This document shows positions 44,220 through 59,967 of a stretch of DNA of 64,000 nucleotides, one piece after another. Location of the stretch: positions 40,854,380 to 40,918,379 of the forward strand of contig NC_030383.2 of NCBI RefSeq assembly GCF_001625215.2, given 5' to 3'. Below the pieces are notes generated by a model. The model had not been told where the DNA came from and did no database searches. It saw only the letters and a list, made by a program, of their open reading frames with translations. The translations under genes were made by a program, and so were the position numbers. Position 1 is the stretch's first letter. Each line of letters starts with the position of its first letter. The stretch is from Daucus carota subsp. sativus (Eukaryota > Streptophyta > Magnoliopsida > Apiales > Apiaceae).

Positions 44220-44892
44220 TAGAAAATCCCTTTTCTTTTTCCTCTAGTTCGTTGTTTTCTGGAAAAAGACCAACCAATAATGCTAGAATTAGACTTGGTT
44301 TGACAATTGTATGAATTGTCACATAAATTATTTTTGATTTGGATTAGCTTTTGATTGATAAAAAACTGACCCTAAGAATCGGATATTTTTGGTAAAATCC
44401 GGATTATTCGAACCGAAATAATTTATATGTAGTATAATCAATCATATGTCTATAATTCTATAATATATATAATGATTAAAAAATAAAATATTAACTTTCA
44501 AAAATATAATAATATTATTTTAAGATATATGGCAGATTTTTGTGATGTTCTGGAATCGAGGGCTGACCGAAAAGGACTGACATATTTTCCTGCCCAGAGC
44601 ATAAAGAATTACAACAGTGTGTGAGACTAAATAATGTTGTCGGTGGTGTAATTTTTCATTCTCTGATGTTCTTTTCTAATTTATTTTCTGACTTTGACCG
44701 ACTCAAAATTTGTGACCACAATTTACAGAAACTCAAATTTTATTATGATTACGAAACGTTTTCAACTTTTGGAAATATTTTTTATAATGATAAATTTTGT
44801 CCAATATAATTAATGATTTAGTAAGTTTTGTCCAATAATAAAATTTATGTACATAGTTATTTAGATCACGTTGGTGTGCCATCCTGATCTGG

Positions 44893-45148
44893 GTATTCCC
44901 TCCGTTTCAATTTACATGTCCACTTTCAAAAAAAAAATTTGTTTCAAATTACTCGTCTACTTCAACTTTCAATGCAAAATCATATTTCCAAAATCAATCT
45001 ACTCCACATATCTCTTATTTATATTTCCTAGATTAATCTCACTCCACATATTTTGATCATTTAATGCAATAAATTTGTGAACAACCACTTTTCTTAAACT
45101 GTGTGTTTTTTTTAAAGTGGATATCTAATTTGAAATGGATGGAGTATT
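44893..45148 (+). mobile_element. Stowaway-like MITE, one arm of an inverted pair
   Basis: CCCTCCGTTTCAATTTACAT to TTTGAAATGGATGGAGTA. It is nearly the complete inverse of 45651-45904 (for example TTCAACTTTCAATGCAAAAT here, ATTTTGCATTGAAAGTTGAA there). Confidence 0.8.
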
Positions 45149-45156
45149 AAATTTAG

Positions 45157-45606
45157 GGGTCATTTGGTTTGAGGAGGGGTAATTGGTTGGAACGAGTAAT
45201 CAGGTTAAGTTGGTATGAGTTTGAGGTATCATATCTGATATCATGTGTTTGGTTGGGTGTTAGAATCAATATATACAATTTTTGTAAAAAATAAGTTGTT
45301 AATTTATATTAATTAAAAATATTAATAAAATTATTATAATTATATATTTTTGTATCATTGATTTAATTTTGTCTCAAATATTAATATTTCATTACTTAAA
45401 TAGAAACAAAAAAATTAAAAAATAAATGCATCTGATGCCTCCATCTCATACTCACCTCCCTCAAAAACTCATATCATGGGGTTTAAAGTATGGGTTTCTG
45501 ATTTTATTTTTTCCAACCAAACACAAGGGTATGTGTATGGGTTTGAAATGGATAAACACCATATCTGATTCCTTATACCCATGAACCAAACCATCCTAGC
45601 GATTAC
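45157..45606. mobile_element. MITE-like element between the inverted pair
   Basis: GGTCATTTGGTTTGAGGAGG at the left and ATGAACCAAACCATCCTAG at the right are imperfect inverted ends. A second inverted pair, GTGTTTGGTTGG / CCAACCAAACAC, lies further in. No clear duplication was found. Confidence 0.45.
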
Positions 45607-45650
45607 CTAAAATTCTAACATTTATTCCCCAAATCCTTGGTAAAAAATAG

Positions 45651-45904
45651 TACTCCCTCCGTTTCAAATTAGATGTCCACTTTTAAAAAAAACACACAGT
45701 TTAAGAAAAATGGTTGTTCACAAATTTATTGCATTAAATGATCAAAATATGTGGAGTGAGATTGATCTAGAAAATATAAATAAGAGATATGTCGAGTAGA
45801 TTGACTTTGGAAATATGATTTTGCATTGAAAGTTGAAGTGGACAAGTAATTTGAAACAAATTTTTTTTTTTGAAAGTGGACATGTAAATTAAAACGGAAG
45901 GAGT
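45651..45904 (-). mobile_element. Stowaway-like MITE, other arm of the inverted pair
   Basis: CTCCCTCCGTTTCAAATTAG to TTAAAACGGAAGGAGTA, the reverse of 44893-45148 with few differences. Together the two copies give a roughly 1-kb segment that could fold into a long hairpin. Confidence 0.8.
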
Positions 45905-46742
45905 AAAAAATATTGAATTGATAACAAAAAGTAATCACATGTCATTATACTTATCGATGTCGAATCGTTAAAATTATAATGAATATTAAAAAATTATGTT
46001 AAATGTGTTTTGAAAAGATAAATTGTCTTTTATATATTTTCCATATTTTCTTGCAAGCTACCACAATTAATGAAAAATTATTTCTAGTATCTTTAAGAAT
46101 ATTTTCAAAATTTAAAATTTTAATTTGATATTTCCTTTAATTTAATAACTATTGTATTTTACTTTAACTCTAACATTCTTATCCAGTAGCAAAATTTTAT
46201 CTACGATTTGACCGTACATTATTTTTTTTGGATTTTAATAATTTTTAAATATAATTGTACCTATTTGTACTTATTTTTAAATTGAAATGTGTTAAAAGTG
46301 ATATATATCAAGTTATTGATATTCGTCAATTTAATGACTAAATGAAATTTAACCTCTAAAATATAAATTTATCATATTTTAGAATGAAGTCAAAATAATG
46401 AAGTTTTAATATAATTTTATATAGACAATATTGATGGAATATATATCGGTCTTCTTTACGAAACTTTTGATTAATCGCTATATATCATATTACTCATTGA
46501 TGTATTAATATCATTTAAATTAAATAGAAAAATTTAATCCGTTGTAGTTATTTTGAAATAGTGTTGTTATAATAGACGCAAAAGTGATTAATTAACCAGT
46601 TCAACCTTCAACGAATAATGAATTAATTAATAATAAAATTAGTTATATATTTTAAATCAATGTTCCGAAGCATTTTAATGTTGCTGTAGAAAGGTAAATA
46701 CAAAAAACTAAAAAAGTCATCAAAATTTCACATTCCTATAAC
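45905..46742. other. Very AT-rich stretch, nothing recognised
   Basis: No ORF, no inverted ends and no repeated blocks were found here by eye. Confidence 0.4.
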
Positions 46743-46923
46743 CAAGGGCGGATATAGAAAAAAGCACGGGACACGCACTCCCCTAAATTTTTTTAAAATT
46801 TTTTTTCACCATTTTAAATTTTACAAAATTATAGAAGTGTCCTCCCAAAATTTAAAAATATATAAATATTTGCCGAAAATTTGTTTGGTGCCCCTTAAGA
46901 TTTTGAGTCTATATCCGCCCATC
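46743..46923. mobile_element. hAT-type MITE (GGGCGGATATAGA ends)
   Basis: Inverted ends CAAGGGCGGATATAGA and TCTATATCCGCCCATC. The flanks CCTATAAC (46735-46742) and TCTATAAC (46924-46931) agree at seven of eight positions, as expected for an aged 8-bp duplication. Confidence 0.7.
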
Positions 46924-47229
46924 TCTATAACTCAGTGTTATTTAATCCGATGAATAACAAAACAACAAGAAAACAATTTTTTGTTTTCACATTATAGTGC
47001 AAAATACCACAAATTCAATATAGATAATAAAAAAAATCTTATTAAAAAAAAGGAAGATTAGTAGCCACTCGCCAATGGGCATGCGCCAAATTCCTCTTTC
47101 AACTCATTGCAGCAAAACAAGGGTGTTTACGTCATTACAAAACATCCCACGAAAAAAATGTTTCAATTCATTCTACATCAACCTATACATACAGATGCGT
47201 ATAAGTAATAATTTTGTGTCTATATATCA

Positions 47230-47961
47230 ACCCAAAACGCCATATTTTTTCATCCAAACACAGCTTTTCTGTGAGAGGAGCCTCTTCTTCATTACAAAAT
47301 ACAAACGACGTCATTTTAATCATCTCACTGACACCATGTATGCGTAATCTCTCTGCCTCTCTATTTACATAATGATGATGTGAATTTGTTGATTGATTGT
47401 TCGTTTTTAATTGTTTTTTTTTTGCTTATTATTTAGCCCTAATTCGTAAAGATTGTGTTTTGATTGTTGTTTAAAGTGTTTGATATGTGAATTGAGAATC
47501 TTGAAGCTAATCTTTAGTTGGGTTGCTTTGATTGTACGCTAGTTTTTATTTTTTTTAAAGATCAAAGATGCTCTTTTGTTCATAAAGTTAGGTGCTTTAT
47601 ATGTATAGGTGTAAGTAATGTGCATATTTGTGTTGGTATTTTAAGAAAGAAGTTGCATATACTTTTTCAGGTCCGTTTAGGTGGTTACTTGAACTTGTTT
47701 TTGAGTAAATTTAGCTATTATGTTTCGTTTGTGGGTTGAAATTTGAATGAATGGATAAAAAGTTTTAGTAGAGATTAAGAGGTGAGGGGTTTAAGTTATT
47801 TTGTGTTTATGGTGTTTGATTGTTAAGTTTTATGATTTGTGGGGTTTTGACATTTAGTTGTGTTGGGCTTGGATGATGTATAGATATTGTTATATACTTA
47901 TATGATAAGTGCATGTTTCGTAATCAGAGACTGGATCCAAAGAAGAAAAAGTTGAAGATAT
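47230..47961 (+). promoter_or_regulatory. Probable spliced 5' leader of the spermine synthase gene
   Basis: A pyrimidine-rich stretch near 47265-47340 is followed by a donor-like GTATGCGTAA near 47338. A T-rich tract leads to the acceptor ATCAG near 47927, immediately before AGACTGGATCCAAAGAAG and the start codon at 47962. This suggests a first-intron-in-leader layout. The transcription start was not located. Confidence 0.45.
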
Positions 47962-51677
<3,716 letters not shown>

Positions 51678-51904
51678 GATACCCTCAGCAAGCAGGACAG
51701 AAGTTTGTATCCTTTCAATCGCTTACTGACATCACTGTCCTCATGTTCTGCGGTGTGCAAATAGGCAATTATTATGAAGTAATTTGAAGAGAGAGACGTG
51801 TATAGCTGCAGCATTCGTACTCCTAAGTACATTCTCCATTGGTTTGGGTTCAAAAATTTGTACTCAAGTACATTGTTCATTGGTTTGGATTCATATTTAA
51901 TCAT

Positions 51905-52276
51905 GTAAGATTCGGAGCTTTAGTAGAATGTAATTGTTTCGCTATATAAACTGTTTGTTTGGATATAATGGGGATGTAGCTTTTAGTATTGACAGACCTT
52001 AATTCAAGTTGATGAGCATATATTAGTCCACTCGACCTGGTACGGAGAACTGACCCTGATAGTTTGTTAAGACCAATCTTCACACAACACTAAGATGTGC
52101 GACAGTTGCACAAATAGTATTAAAAACCCCTCTCCAGTCTCGACAGGGCTATCTTCAATCTTCAATACACAACACGGACCATTTTTGATACGCAACACGG
52201 ACATAAAAGGCACAAGAGACCTCTATTACCGATAAAATTACGCTATCCACCAAACCAACTTCATATATCATATATT
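51905..52276. other. Region behind spermine synthase
   Basis: 3' UTR of the spermine synthase gene followed by about 300 bp without recognisable features. CAACACGGACCATTTTTGATACGCAACACGGACAT near 52167 is a short direct repeat. Confidence 0.35.
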
Positions 52277-52853
52277 AGGGGCCGTTTGAGTTAGTTTAAA
52301 AGAAGTGACTTCTTACTTACATTAAAGAAGTGAAGTAGAAGTGAGAAATAAATAAGTTAATAAGTGTTGACTTCCTACTTACATTAAATAAGTGTAGTAT
52401 AAGTGAGAAGTAAATAAGTAAATAAGTTAATAAGTGTTTGGAAAAGAAGTATAACCCCTGAGACAAAAAGTTAATGGGACCGTTTGGGCAAACTTAAAAG
52501 AAGTGATTTTTTGTTTAAAGTAAAAAAGTGAAGTAGAAGTGAGAAGTAAAAAAGTTAATAAAGTGTTTGGAAAAGAAACAGAAGCTGTGAGAGAGAAGCT
52601 AGCATTCTCAGTTTCTTAAAAGTGGTTCTATTTTTTTTCACAAACGGGTCAAGAAAAGCAGAAGCTGCTTCCGGCAAACAAACATCCCCAATATTCTTAA
52701 CTTATTAAGAGGACTTTTACTTATTTACACAAACGAGTCAAAAAAAAAATAGATGCAAGGAGAGAAAAGCTAGCATTCAACTTCTTAAAAGTAGGGACAA
52801 ACGGGAAAAAAAAATAGAAGTTAGAAGTTTCTATTTCCGGTAAACAAACGGCC
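52277..52853. mobile_element. GGCCGTTTGG-family MITE with a nested or duplicated copy
   Basis: The outer ends GGGGCCGTTTGAGTTAGTTT and GTAAACAAACGGCCGC are inverted. A second unit from GGGACCGTTTGGGCAAACTT (about 52477) to CGGCAAACAAACATCCCC (about 52690) sits inside. TTAATAAGTGTTGACTTCCTACTTACATTAAA repeats the opening block in tandem. Confidence 0.65.
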
Positions 52854-52949
52854 GCTACATGTCACACCCAAGGCCGGGGAATAACATGCGGCCTTGAGGG
52901 TCTTTTTTGGGACGTCCCGCAAATTATATAAATTTTAAAAGTAGTAAAT

Positions 52950-53252
52950 TTTATAATATAAAATAATATTACACCAATTACTTACTTCCACTGTCTCCAT
53001 TCTATAATAATATAAACACTATTACATCCATTATTTTCTTCTACTATCTCAAATATATTATTAAATATAAATGGATCTCACCACTATACCCACTTTTTAT
53101 CTAACTTTACTCATTTTTTTAGATTTTTTCTTGGACTCCGTGTCCCAACCAAATGTTACAAATGACATCCAACTTTACTCATTTTTTAGACTTTTTCTTG
53201 ATCTCCGTGTCCCAACCAAATGTATACAAATGACAGGGACAAAGGGAGTATA
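52950..53252. mobile_element. Truncated MITE with partial tandem duplication
   Basis: An inverted relative of 43275-43848: CTCACCACTATACCCACTTT, CTCCGTGTCCCAACCAAATG, and the end ACAGGGACAAAGGGAGTA. The block CAACTTTACTCATTTTTTAGA...CTCCGTGTCCCAACCAAATGT occurs twice in a row (about 53100-53160 and 53169-53223). Confidence 0.6.
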
Positions 53253-53651
53253 TATGTATACATATATAATTAACTTTATTTTTAATTATATGTTGATTAA
53301 AATCCTTTAATTATATACTTTTTCTAATAGTTACTTGATCGTCACTAATATTATTATTATAGTCAAAGTATTATAGACAATATCAAAATATAATATCTTC
53401 CCAAACTAAATACATATTGCATAATCTGTGTTTATCATTTTGACTAATTATTTTACATATAATACAAAAATGAAAAATAAAGATGAAGCTCTCTTTTTAT
53501 AAAAAATTATCATTGGTATATGGCGTTAGTGACCTTGATCTCCAAAAACTTTACATGATATGCCAGGAACTTTTTGGAATAATATAGATATTGTGCTTTG
53601 TTTAGATTTATCAAAAAGTGTGTGTTTATGGGCGCACACCAACAATTACTT

Positions 53652-53940
53652 CTTCCTCCGTTTCTTTTTATATGTTCATTTTGAGAAAAAATTCTAAACT
53701 TTTTTACTGAGTCCATCTAGTTAATATTTTTAAAATGATAGAATACCCTTAATTATTGTCTTGAAAACATGAATTCAACCAAATTTTAAATAAGTCAAGA
53801 CTTGGAAATAGAAATTATGGAGATAGATTTGAAAAACTATCAATAAATTTATTTTGAAAGTCTAAGTGCACATATAAATAGAGACAAAATATATTTTGAA
53901 AATGAACATGTAAAAAAAGACCGATGAAATACCTTTTATT
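53652..53940. mobile_element. Eroded Stowaway-like MITE
   Basis: The left TTCCTCCGTTTCTTTTTATA and right AAAAAAGACCGATGAAATACC are weak termini. The inner TGTTCATTTTGAGAAAA is matched by TTTTGAAAATGAACATG. It lies upstream of the channel gene. Confidence 0.45.
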
Positions 53941-54343
53941 TAGGTGAAAAATTTTGATGAGCGGAAACCTTTTACATGCTGTATATCATCATTATTAATG
54001 GGATAAGAGTCCATAAAAATCCAAGACTATATAAAAAATATACAGAATCCGTTATTTAAATTCGGACATGATAATTTGATTGGCTGCCAAAGTCAAGCCC
54101 ACTCAAAACATCCGTGGGGCTCTAATCACTTTGGTCATTTGTTTTACCAATTTTGCATATACAACCCAACATTAACATAAACATATCTACACACAGACAC
54201 TCCATTGAACACGTCAAAGCGACCATGAAAATGATGGTTTTGCTTATCGCCACTCAGAAGTCTCCCCGAAGCTTCCCTTCTTAACTACTTGTATTTCTAT
54301 TGTCTCTTGCACTTTCCTCTTCTTCTGATTCTTCTTCATTCTG

Positions 54344-54867
54344 GTACGCGCCTCTTTTTTCATTTTTTCCGCTAATTATCACTTTTATTGCTCACTGTAG
54401 TTTGTTATTACAATATTACTTTGTGTTTGTTGATTTTCTTTTATTTCGGATTTGAGTAGAAAATTGATGTTGAATTGATGTTTACATGTTTGATATGACA
54501 TGATCCACGGACGAGAACCGATCACGTAACGTGACCGCGGAGAACTGGTCACTTAACATTAATAGTGTTGACGAATACTTGTATACATAGATTGAAGTAA
54601 TTTTGTGCCAGTGTTTTGACTTTTTAGTCTATGGTTGCTTTACCCAAATGAATAAGGGAATGAGGTTTGTGAAGTGTTGTCGATATTAACTAGGTACAAT
54701 CATTTCTGAATATAGTCTAGTTTTAACGAATTTCACGAATGCCTTGTTGCTCGAGTTTCGTGTTAAATTGCAGTTTTTGTTATTTTGTTGTGTGATGGAT
54801 GATTGGAGGTTATGGTTTTGATTCTGGCAATGTTCTTGATGTTTACAGTTTTGTTTTGCTCTTGCAG
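54344..54867 (+). other. Intron in the 5' leader of the CNGC gene
   Basis: The donor TTCTG|GTACGCG follows a CT-rich leader near 54290-54343. A T-rich tract and the acceptor CTCTTGCAG at 54859-54867 close it. It is inferred from the signals only. Confidence 0.55.
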
Positions 54868-54873
54868 CATATC

Positions 54874-54945
54874 ATGCCTTCGAGACTACCCGAAGGAGTT
54901 TTTGTCTGAATGGCTTCCTGTTTTGACTTTTCATTGGAAGCTTAG
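54874..54945 (+). promoter_or_regulatory. Two abutting upstream ORFs in the CNGC leader
   Basis: ATG at 54874 opens an 11-codon uORF (MPSRLPEGVFV) ending TGA at 54907-54909. The next ATG follows with no gap at 54910 and opens another 11-codon uORF (MASCFDFSLEA) ending TAG at 54945. Both lie in the leader exon in front of the main ATG at 54993. Tandem uORFs of this kind often lower translation of the main frame. Confidence 0.65.
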
Positions 54946-54992
54946 AGTTTGATCATCCATTCTCTGCTGTATCTTGCACATAAGCTTGCAGT

Positions 54993-57900
54993 ATGAGTTA
55001 CAGACAAGATAAATTTGTGCAGTAAGTCTTACTTCCCCGAACCATTGGTCTCCGTAATTGCTTGTATCATTTAATTTGTTCGTTGTTAAGATGTCAAATT
55101 ACAATCTACCTGTGTTATATGCTTCCTCAGTTATGGTAAACCTTAAACTCTGAACCTCATGTTTGTATAGTCATTGTACACTCGCTTAATATTCCTTATG
55201 TGCAGATTTCAGGATTGGAAATCAGAGAAAAGCTCTGATGGACTAGTATCTACAAATGAAGGAATTCAATCATCAAAATTTGGATTATCAATGAATGCAG
55301 TCTCACGCAAGTTCAGACTAGGATTTGAGCGCAGTTCTGAAAGGATAGTAAACCTGCAAAGATCATTTAAATCTCATTCCTTCAGCAGCCTTTTGGCAAA
55401 AGGCGTAGGTTCTAGCAAAACAATACTTGATCCGCAGGGACCCTTGCTACAGAAGTGGAACAAGATATTCGTGATATCTTGCATAATTGCGTTGTCTCTT
55501 GATCCTTTGTTCTTTTACATTCCAGTCATCAATGATGTGAAGAAGTGTCTAATGCTGGATAAGAAGTTGGAGACTACTGCTTGCGTTTTGCGCTCTTTCA
55601 CCGATATCTTCTACATAGTTCATATTATTTTTCAGTTTCGTACTGGTTTTATTGCTCCGTCTTCACGAGTTTTCGGAAGAGGTGTTTTAGTTGAAGATGC
55701 TTCTGCAATAGCAAAGAGATATGTGCTATCGTACTTCTTGATTGATATTCTAGCAGTTCTTCCACTACCACAGGTAAGGATTGACATCAATACGGTATAT
55801 ATGCTTTTTATCATAGTGAACTACAAATTTTTATCTTTACATCCTAATGTCTATAGGTTGCAGTTGTAATCATTATTCCACACATGAGAGGTTCAGATCC
55901 GCTGCACACCAAGAATTTGTTGAAGTATATTGTTCTTTTTCAATATATACCCAGGGTTCTTCGAGTATTCCCTTTGTACAAAGAAGTCACGCGAACTTCG
56001 GGCATACTTACTGAAACGGCATGGGCTGGTGCTGCATTCAACCTTTTCCTCTACATGCTTGCCAGTCATGTAAGTACTGTTTCTGGCTAACACATGCACT
56101 TTATATAAAGGAAAAAAGAAACTACTCAGGGGCAATATAAATAGGTTCAAAATACCCAACGCCTTCACATACACATCTTGCCTCACGAGTCATAATCTAG
56201 TAGCACTTTAAACAAACTACTAAGCTTCATGCATCTGCTATGTTTATTTTTTGGGGTCTATATTTCCAAAGATTGTTGACTAGATGAATTGCATGTTCTG
56301 ATGTTATGGCATATCATATATTTAAGTGTTTTATTAATATCATAAACTACAGCCCACTCACTTTTGTGGATATGTACCATGAGCTTAATAATACTCAGAG
56401 AGAGAGAGAGAGAGAATTAGATCAGTTGCCCCCTTTGTATAGAACTAGAAGTTGATTATATATTTAGAAGATCATATATTGGATTATACATCGTAACCAT
56501 GAGTACAAATTCTTAATTTACGGGTGTTAAACTCCTTGCAAGCAAACATAGCCATAGAATTCTCTTTTTTGTGATTACTATAAACACTCGCATGCATTCA
56601 CACGCACTGCTATTATTTGTTAAAATATTGATGAAGTTAAATGTGTCCTTGTGTTAATAATATTCTCAGATCTATCAGAGCTTAATATGCCTTGATAAAC
56701 TTTTAAGATCTATCAGAGCTTAACAGGAGATGAACTTTCAGGTGCTTGGAGCCTTTTGGTACTTAAGCTCAATAGAGAGGGAAACAACATGTTGGCGTGA
56801 AGCATGTCAAAATTCCAAGGACTGCATACGTTCTTCATTTCATTGTGATGATAAAAAGAATTTTGATTTACTTTTGAATGCATCATGCCCGATAAAAACA
56901 CCAAATACAACAATCTTCGATTTTGGAATATATCATGATGCTCTCAATTCTGGAATTGTGGAGTCTAAGGATTTTCCCCAAAAGTTATTTTATTGTTTTT
57001 GGTGGGGCTTGCAGAACTTAAGGTATGAGTACAATAAACTGAAGATAGTATGATACAATAATATAAAGCATGTCATTGGATATTTAAGGCGTTGTTATGC
57101 ATATGAGTCAAACTTTCTTAATCTTTTCACAAGGAAAATATCAGTTGGTTTCTCAAAAGACAATTGATGTATCATACTTTGTTATGTTTGATATTATAAT
57201 ATTGATTTGCTCTCACATGTGTGTGAAATTCATATTCTTGTAAAGTAATAGAACAGTTATATGCATGAGGCTTGTCTTCTGAATGATTTTAACCAGTAAC
57301 CAATGACTTTGGCGTATTTCGATCCTGGTTATGTTTATGTGATAGGTAGTTTGTTTAATAAAAGAAAGAAAAGTAGTAGTAGACTAGTAGCTATACTTTT
57401 AATTGATCAATCTCTTTGTTATTTCTATAAGCAGTATGCGATTTTTTATCTAATTTATGTTGCAGTTCGCTAGGCCAAAATCTGAAAACAAGCACCTATG
57501 TTTGGGAAATATGCTTTGCAGTATTCATTTCAATCTCTGGCTTGGTTCTATTCTCATTTCTCATCGGAAATATGCAGGTCTGTAACACTATTTCATTGGG
57601 TTTCTTTTACTTTCTTACTCTAGAGAGACTTAAACGTTCACAGTTGAAGTTATATTTTGTAGTTCATAGAACTGTGCATTTGTTAAGATCAATGAATCCT
57701 CTGCACCTGATATCACTTTGTTTGAATGAAGTCGTGCTACATTTGAATGACACAAAATCTGTTATTACACTTTGCTTACTTTAATATTAGTTATTTTGAA
57801 GTCTTCTCTTTGCATACCAGACATATCTACAATCAACAACTAAAAGATTGGAGGAGATGAGAGTAAAAAGACGAGACGCAGAACAATGGATGTCCCACCG

Positions 57901-59168
57901 TTTGCTGCCTGCAAATCTGAGAGAACGAATTAGGCGGTATGAGCAATACAAATGGCAGGAAACTAGAGGTGTTGATGAAGAGAATCTGATCCGTAACCTT
58001 CCCAAGGATCTTAGAAGGGATATCAAACGACATCTTTGTTTGGCTCTGCTGACTAGGGTGGGTTTCTCTTTTAATTGACATAGTAGCTTCTAGTTAAAAA
58101 AAACAAACATAAATATCAAATAACTTTGCTGACCTCCTTTTAGTTTTGTAAGAAATATTTTGACGCTCGAATATTCCTGCATGTTCATCTATATTTCTGG
58201 AACATACACTTCTGAAATATGTTGTGTGCAAGGTTTCTGTAGTTTTGTGCAGTAGTGATCTTGAAAAGCAGTCTGCACATTTAATTAAGTATTATAATGT
58301 GTGTGTTGGATAACTTTACCTTTGATGATAATAATAGATTATAGAAATTTGTTTTTATATTTTTTCCAGGGTGCAATTGAAATGATGTTTAGTTAAAGTT
58401 CCACATTCACACTTAAGTAATATATGTTTTCTCTCACACTTATATATTTAATGTTTCCTATCATTAAAGGTGCCCATGTTTGAAAAGATGGATGAGCAAT
58501 TGTTGGATGCTCTCTGTGACTGCCTTAAGCCAGTGCTGCACACTGAGGATAGCTATATTGTAAGAGAGGGGGACCCAGTGGATGAGATGCTGTTTGTAAT
58601 GCGAGGCAAGTTACTAACTGTTACCACTAATGGAGGACGGACAGGCTTCTTCAACTCTGATTGTTTAAAAGCTGGCGACTTTTGTGGGGAGGAGCTACTC
58701 ACTTGGGCCCTAGATCCTCATTCGTCATCAAATCTCCCAATTTCTACAAGAACTGTTAGAGTCCTCTCAGAAGTCGAGGCCTTTGCCCTCTTGGCCGATG
58801 ATTTGAAATTTGTTGCATCTCAGTATAGGCGACTCCACAGCAAGCAGCTACGCCATACATTTAGATTTTACTCACAGCAATGGAAGACTTGGGCAGCTTG
58901 CTTCATACAGGCTGCTTGGCGACGACACTGTAGGAAGAAAATGGAGGAATCACTTCGAGAAGAGGAAGATAGGTTACAAACTGCCCTGGCCAAAGGCACC
59001 GGTAGCTCACCAAGTTTAGGCGCCACAATCTATGCTTCAAGATTTGCTGCTAATGCGCTACGTGCTTTACGACGCAATAGTACAAGAAAAGCAAGGATAC
59101 CGGACAGAGTACCACCAATGTTGCTCCAAAAGCCAGCAGAACCTGATTTTACTGCTGAAGATAAATAG
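54993..59168 (+). CDS. CNGC: Cyclic nucleotide-gated ion channel (plant CNGC, group I-like)
   Basis: Exons 54993-55021, 55206-55773, 55857-56069, 56742-57022, 57466-57577, 57821-58057, 58470-59168; GT-AG, in frame, 712 residues. The start MSYRQDKFVQFQDW is typical of the family. Six membrane segments are visible in order, from IFVISCIIALSLDPLFFYIP to ICFAVFISISGLVLFSFLIG. The pore helix and filter read FWWGLQNLSSLGQNL. The C-linker follows, then a cyclic nucleotide-binding domain with EGDPVDEMLFVMRGKL and the phosphate-binding cassette GDFCGEELLTWALDP. The hinge FYSQQWKTWAACFIQAAWRRH contains the calmodulin-binding IQ motif. These plasma-membrane channels carry Ca2+ and other cations under cyclic nucleotide and calmodulin control in defence, growth or ion uptake. 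The paralogue number cannot be fixed by eye. Confidence 0.94.
56397..56415. repeat. (AG)n microsatellite in a CNGC intron
   Basis: About nine AG units in the intron between the third and fourth coding exons. Confidence 0.9.
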
Positions 59169-59529
59169 ATAAATAAACAGTACATAAGCTCATCACTGTC
59201 TTCATTAAATGTCATTATTGTAAAGCATTTAGTTATTGTTTTTTCAAGTTCTTAGGCCCTTCTCTGTCTTAAGTTGTATATCCCTTTAAATTTAGTGATT
59301 AGAAGTAGCGGTTTGGTTGTACAAATTGAACGCCTCTTGCCTGAAAAGTCAAAGTGCTCCTACAGACATATAATTTTGATCAAGGGTTTTGCAGATGGGC
59401 TATGGTTTTAGCATTTGTTAACACTCTTACTTGTGATATCAGCTGCATGTATTTTAATCAATTCAACCATTCCAGGGTATTAACTTAGAGTATCTCTCAC
59501 TTGGTATTGAGCATTGACACTCGGCAGTA

Positions 59530-59867
59530 ATATAAAGGCAATTATTCAAATACAAATTACTAAAATAAAAACTAAAATACAAACTAAGAGAAACTATATA
59601 TAAATGACATTACCCATCTCCTATATGTCATCACTCATCCCCTATATGTCATCAGCCATCTAGGGTCCACCCTCACCCCACTCAATCCATCCTGGACCCG
59701 CTAGAGCCTCGTTAAGGCTCCGCACGGGCCCTGGACAGGCTCCAAACAGCCTTAAGAGCCAAAACTTGACCCCACCATGGTTCCCCTAGTCTCCACCCCG
59801 ACCCTGATCTCAAAACCCCATTCTATATAATCGCACTGTTTGTATTTAGTTTGTATTGGAGTATGAC
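59530..59867. mobile_element. Microsatellite-flanked nonautonomous element
   Basis: Begins AAGGCAATTATTCAAATACA and ends TTTAGTTTGTATTGGAGTAT, directly followed by (CATA)n. The ends are imperfectly inverted (ATACAAACT / AGTTTGTAT). The middle is C-rich (CTCACCCCACTCAATCCATC). It belongs to the family seen at 21875 and 59968. Confidence 0.55.
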
Positions 59868-59869
59868 TA

Positions 59870-59956
<87 letters not shown>

Positions 59957-59967
59957 ATATATATATA
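59866..59967. repeat. (CATA)n and (TA)n microsatellites
   Basis: About eight CATA/ACAT units pass into more than 30 TA units interrupted once by CTATAT. They separate two elements of the microsatellite-flanked family. Confidence 0.95.
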
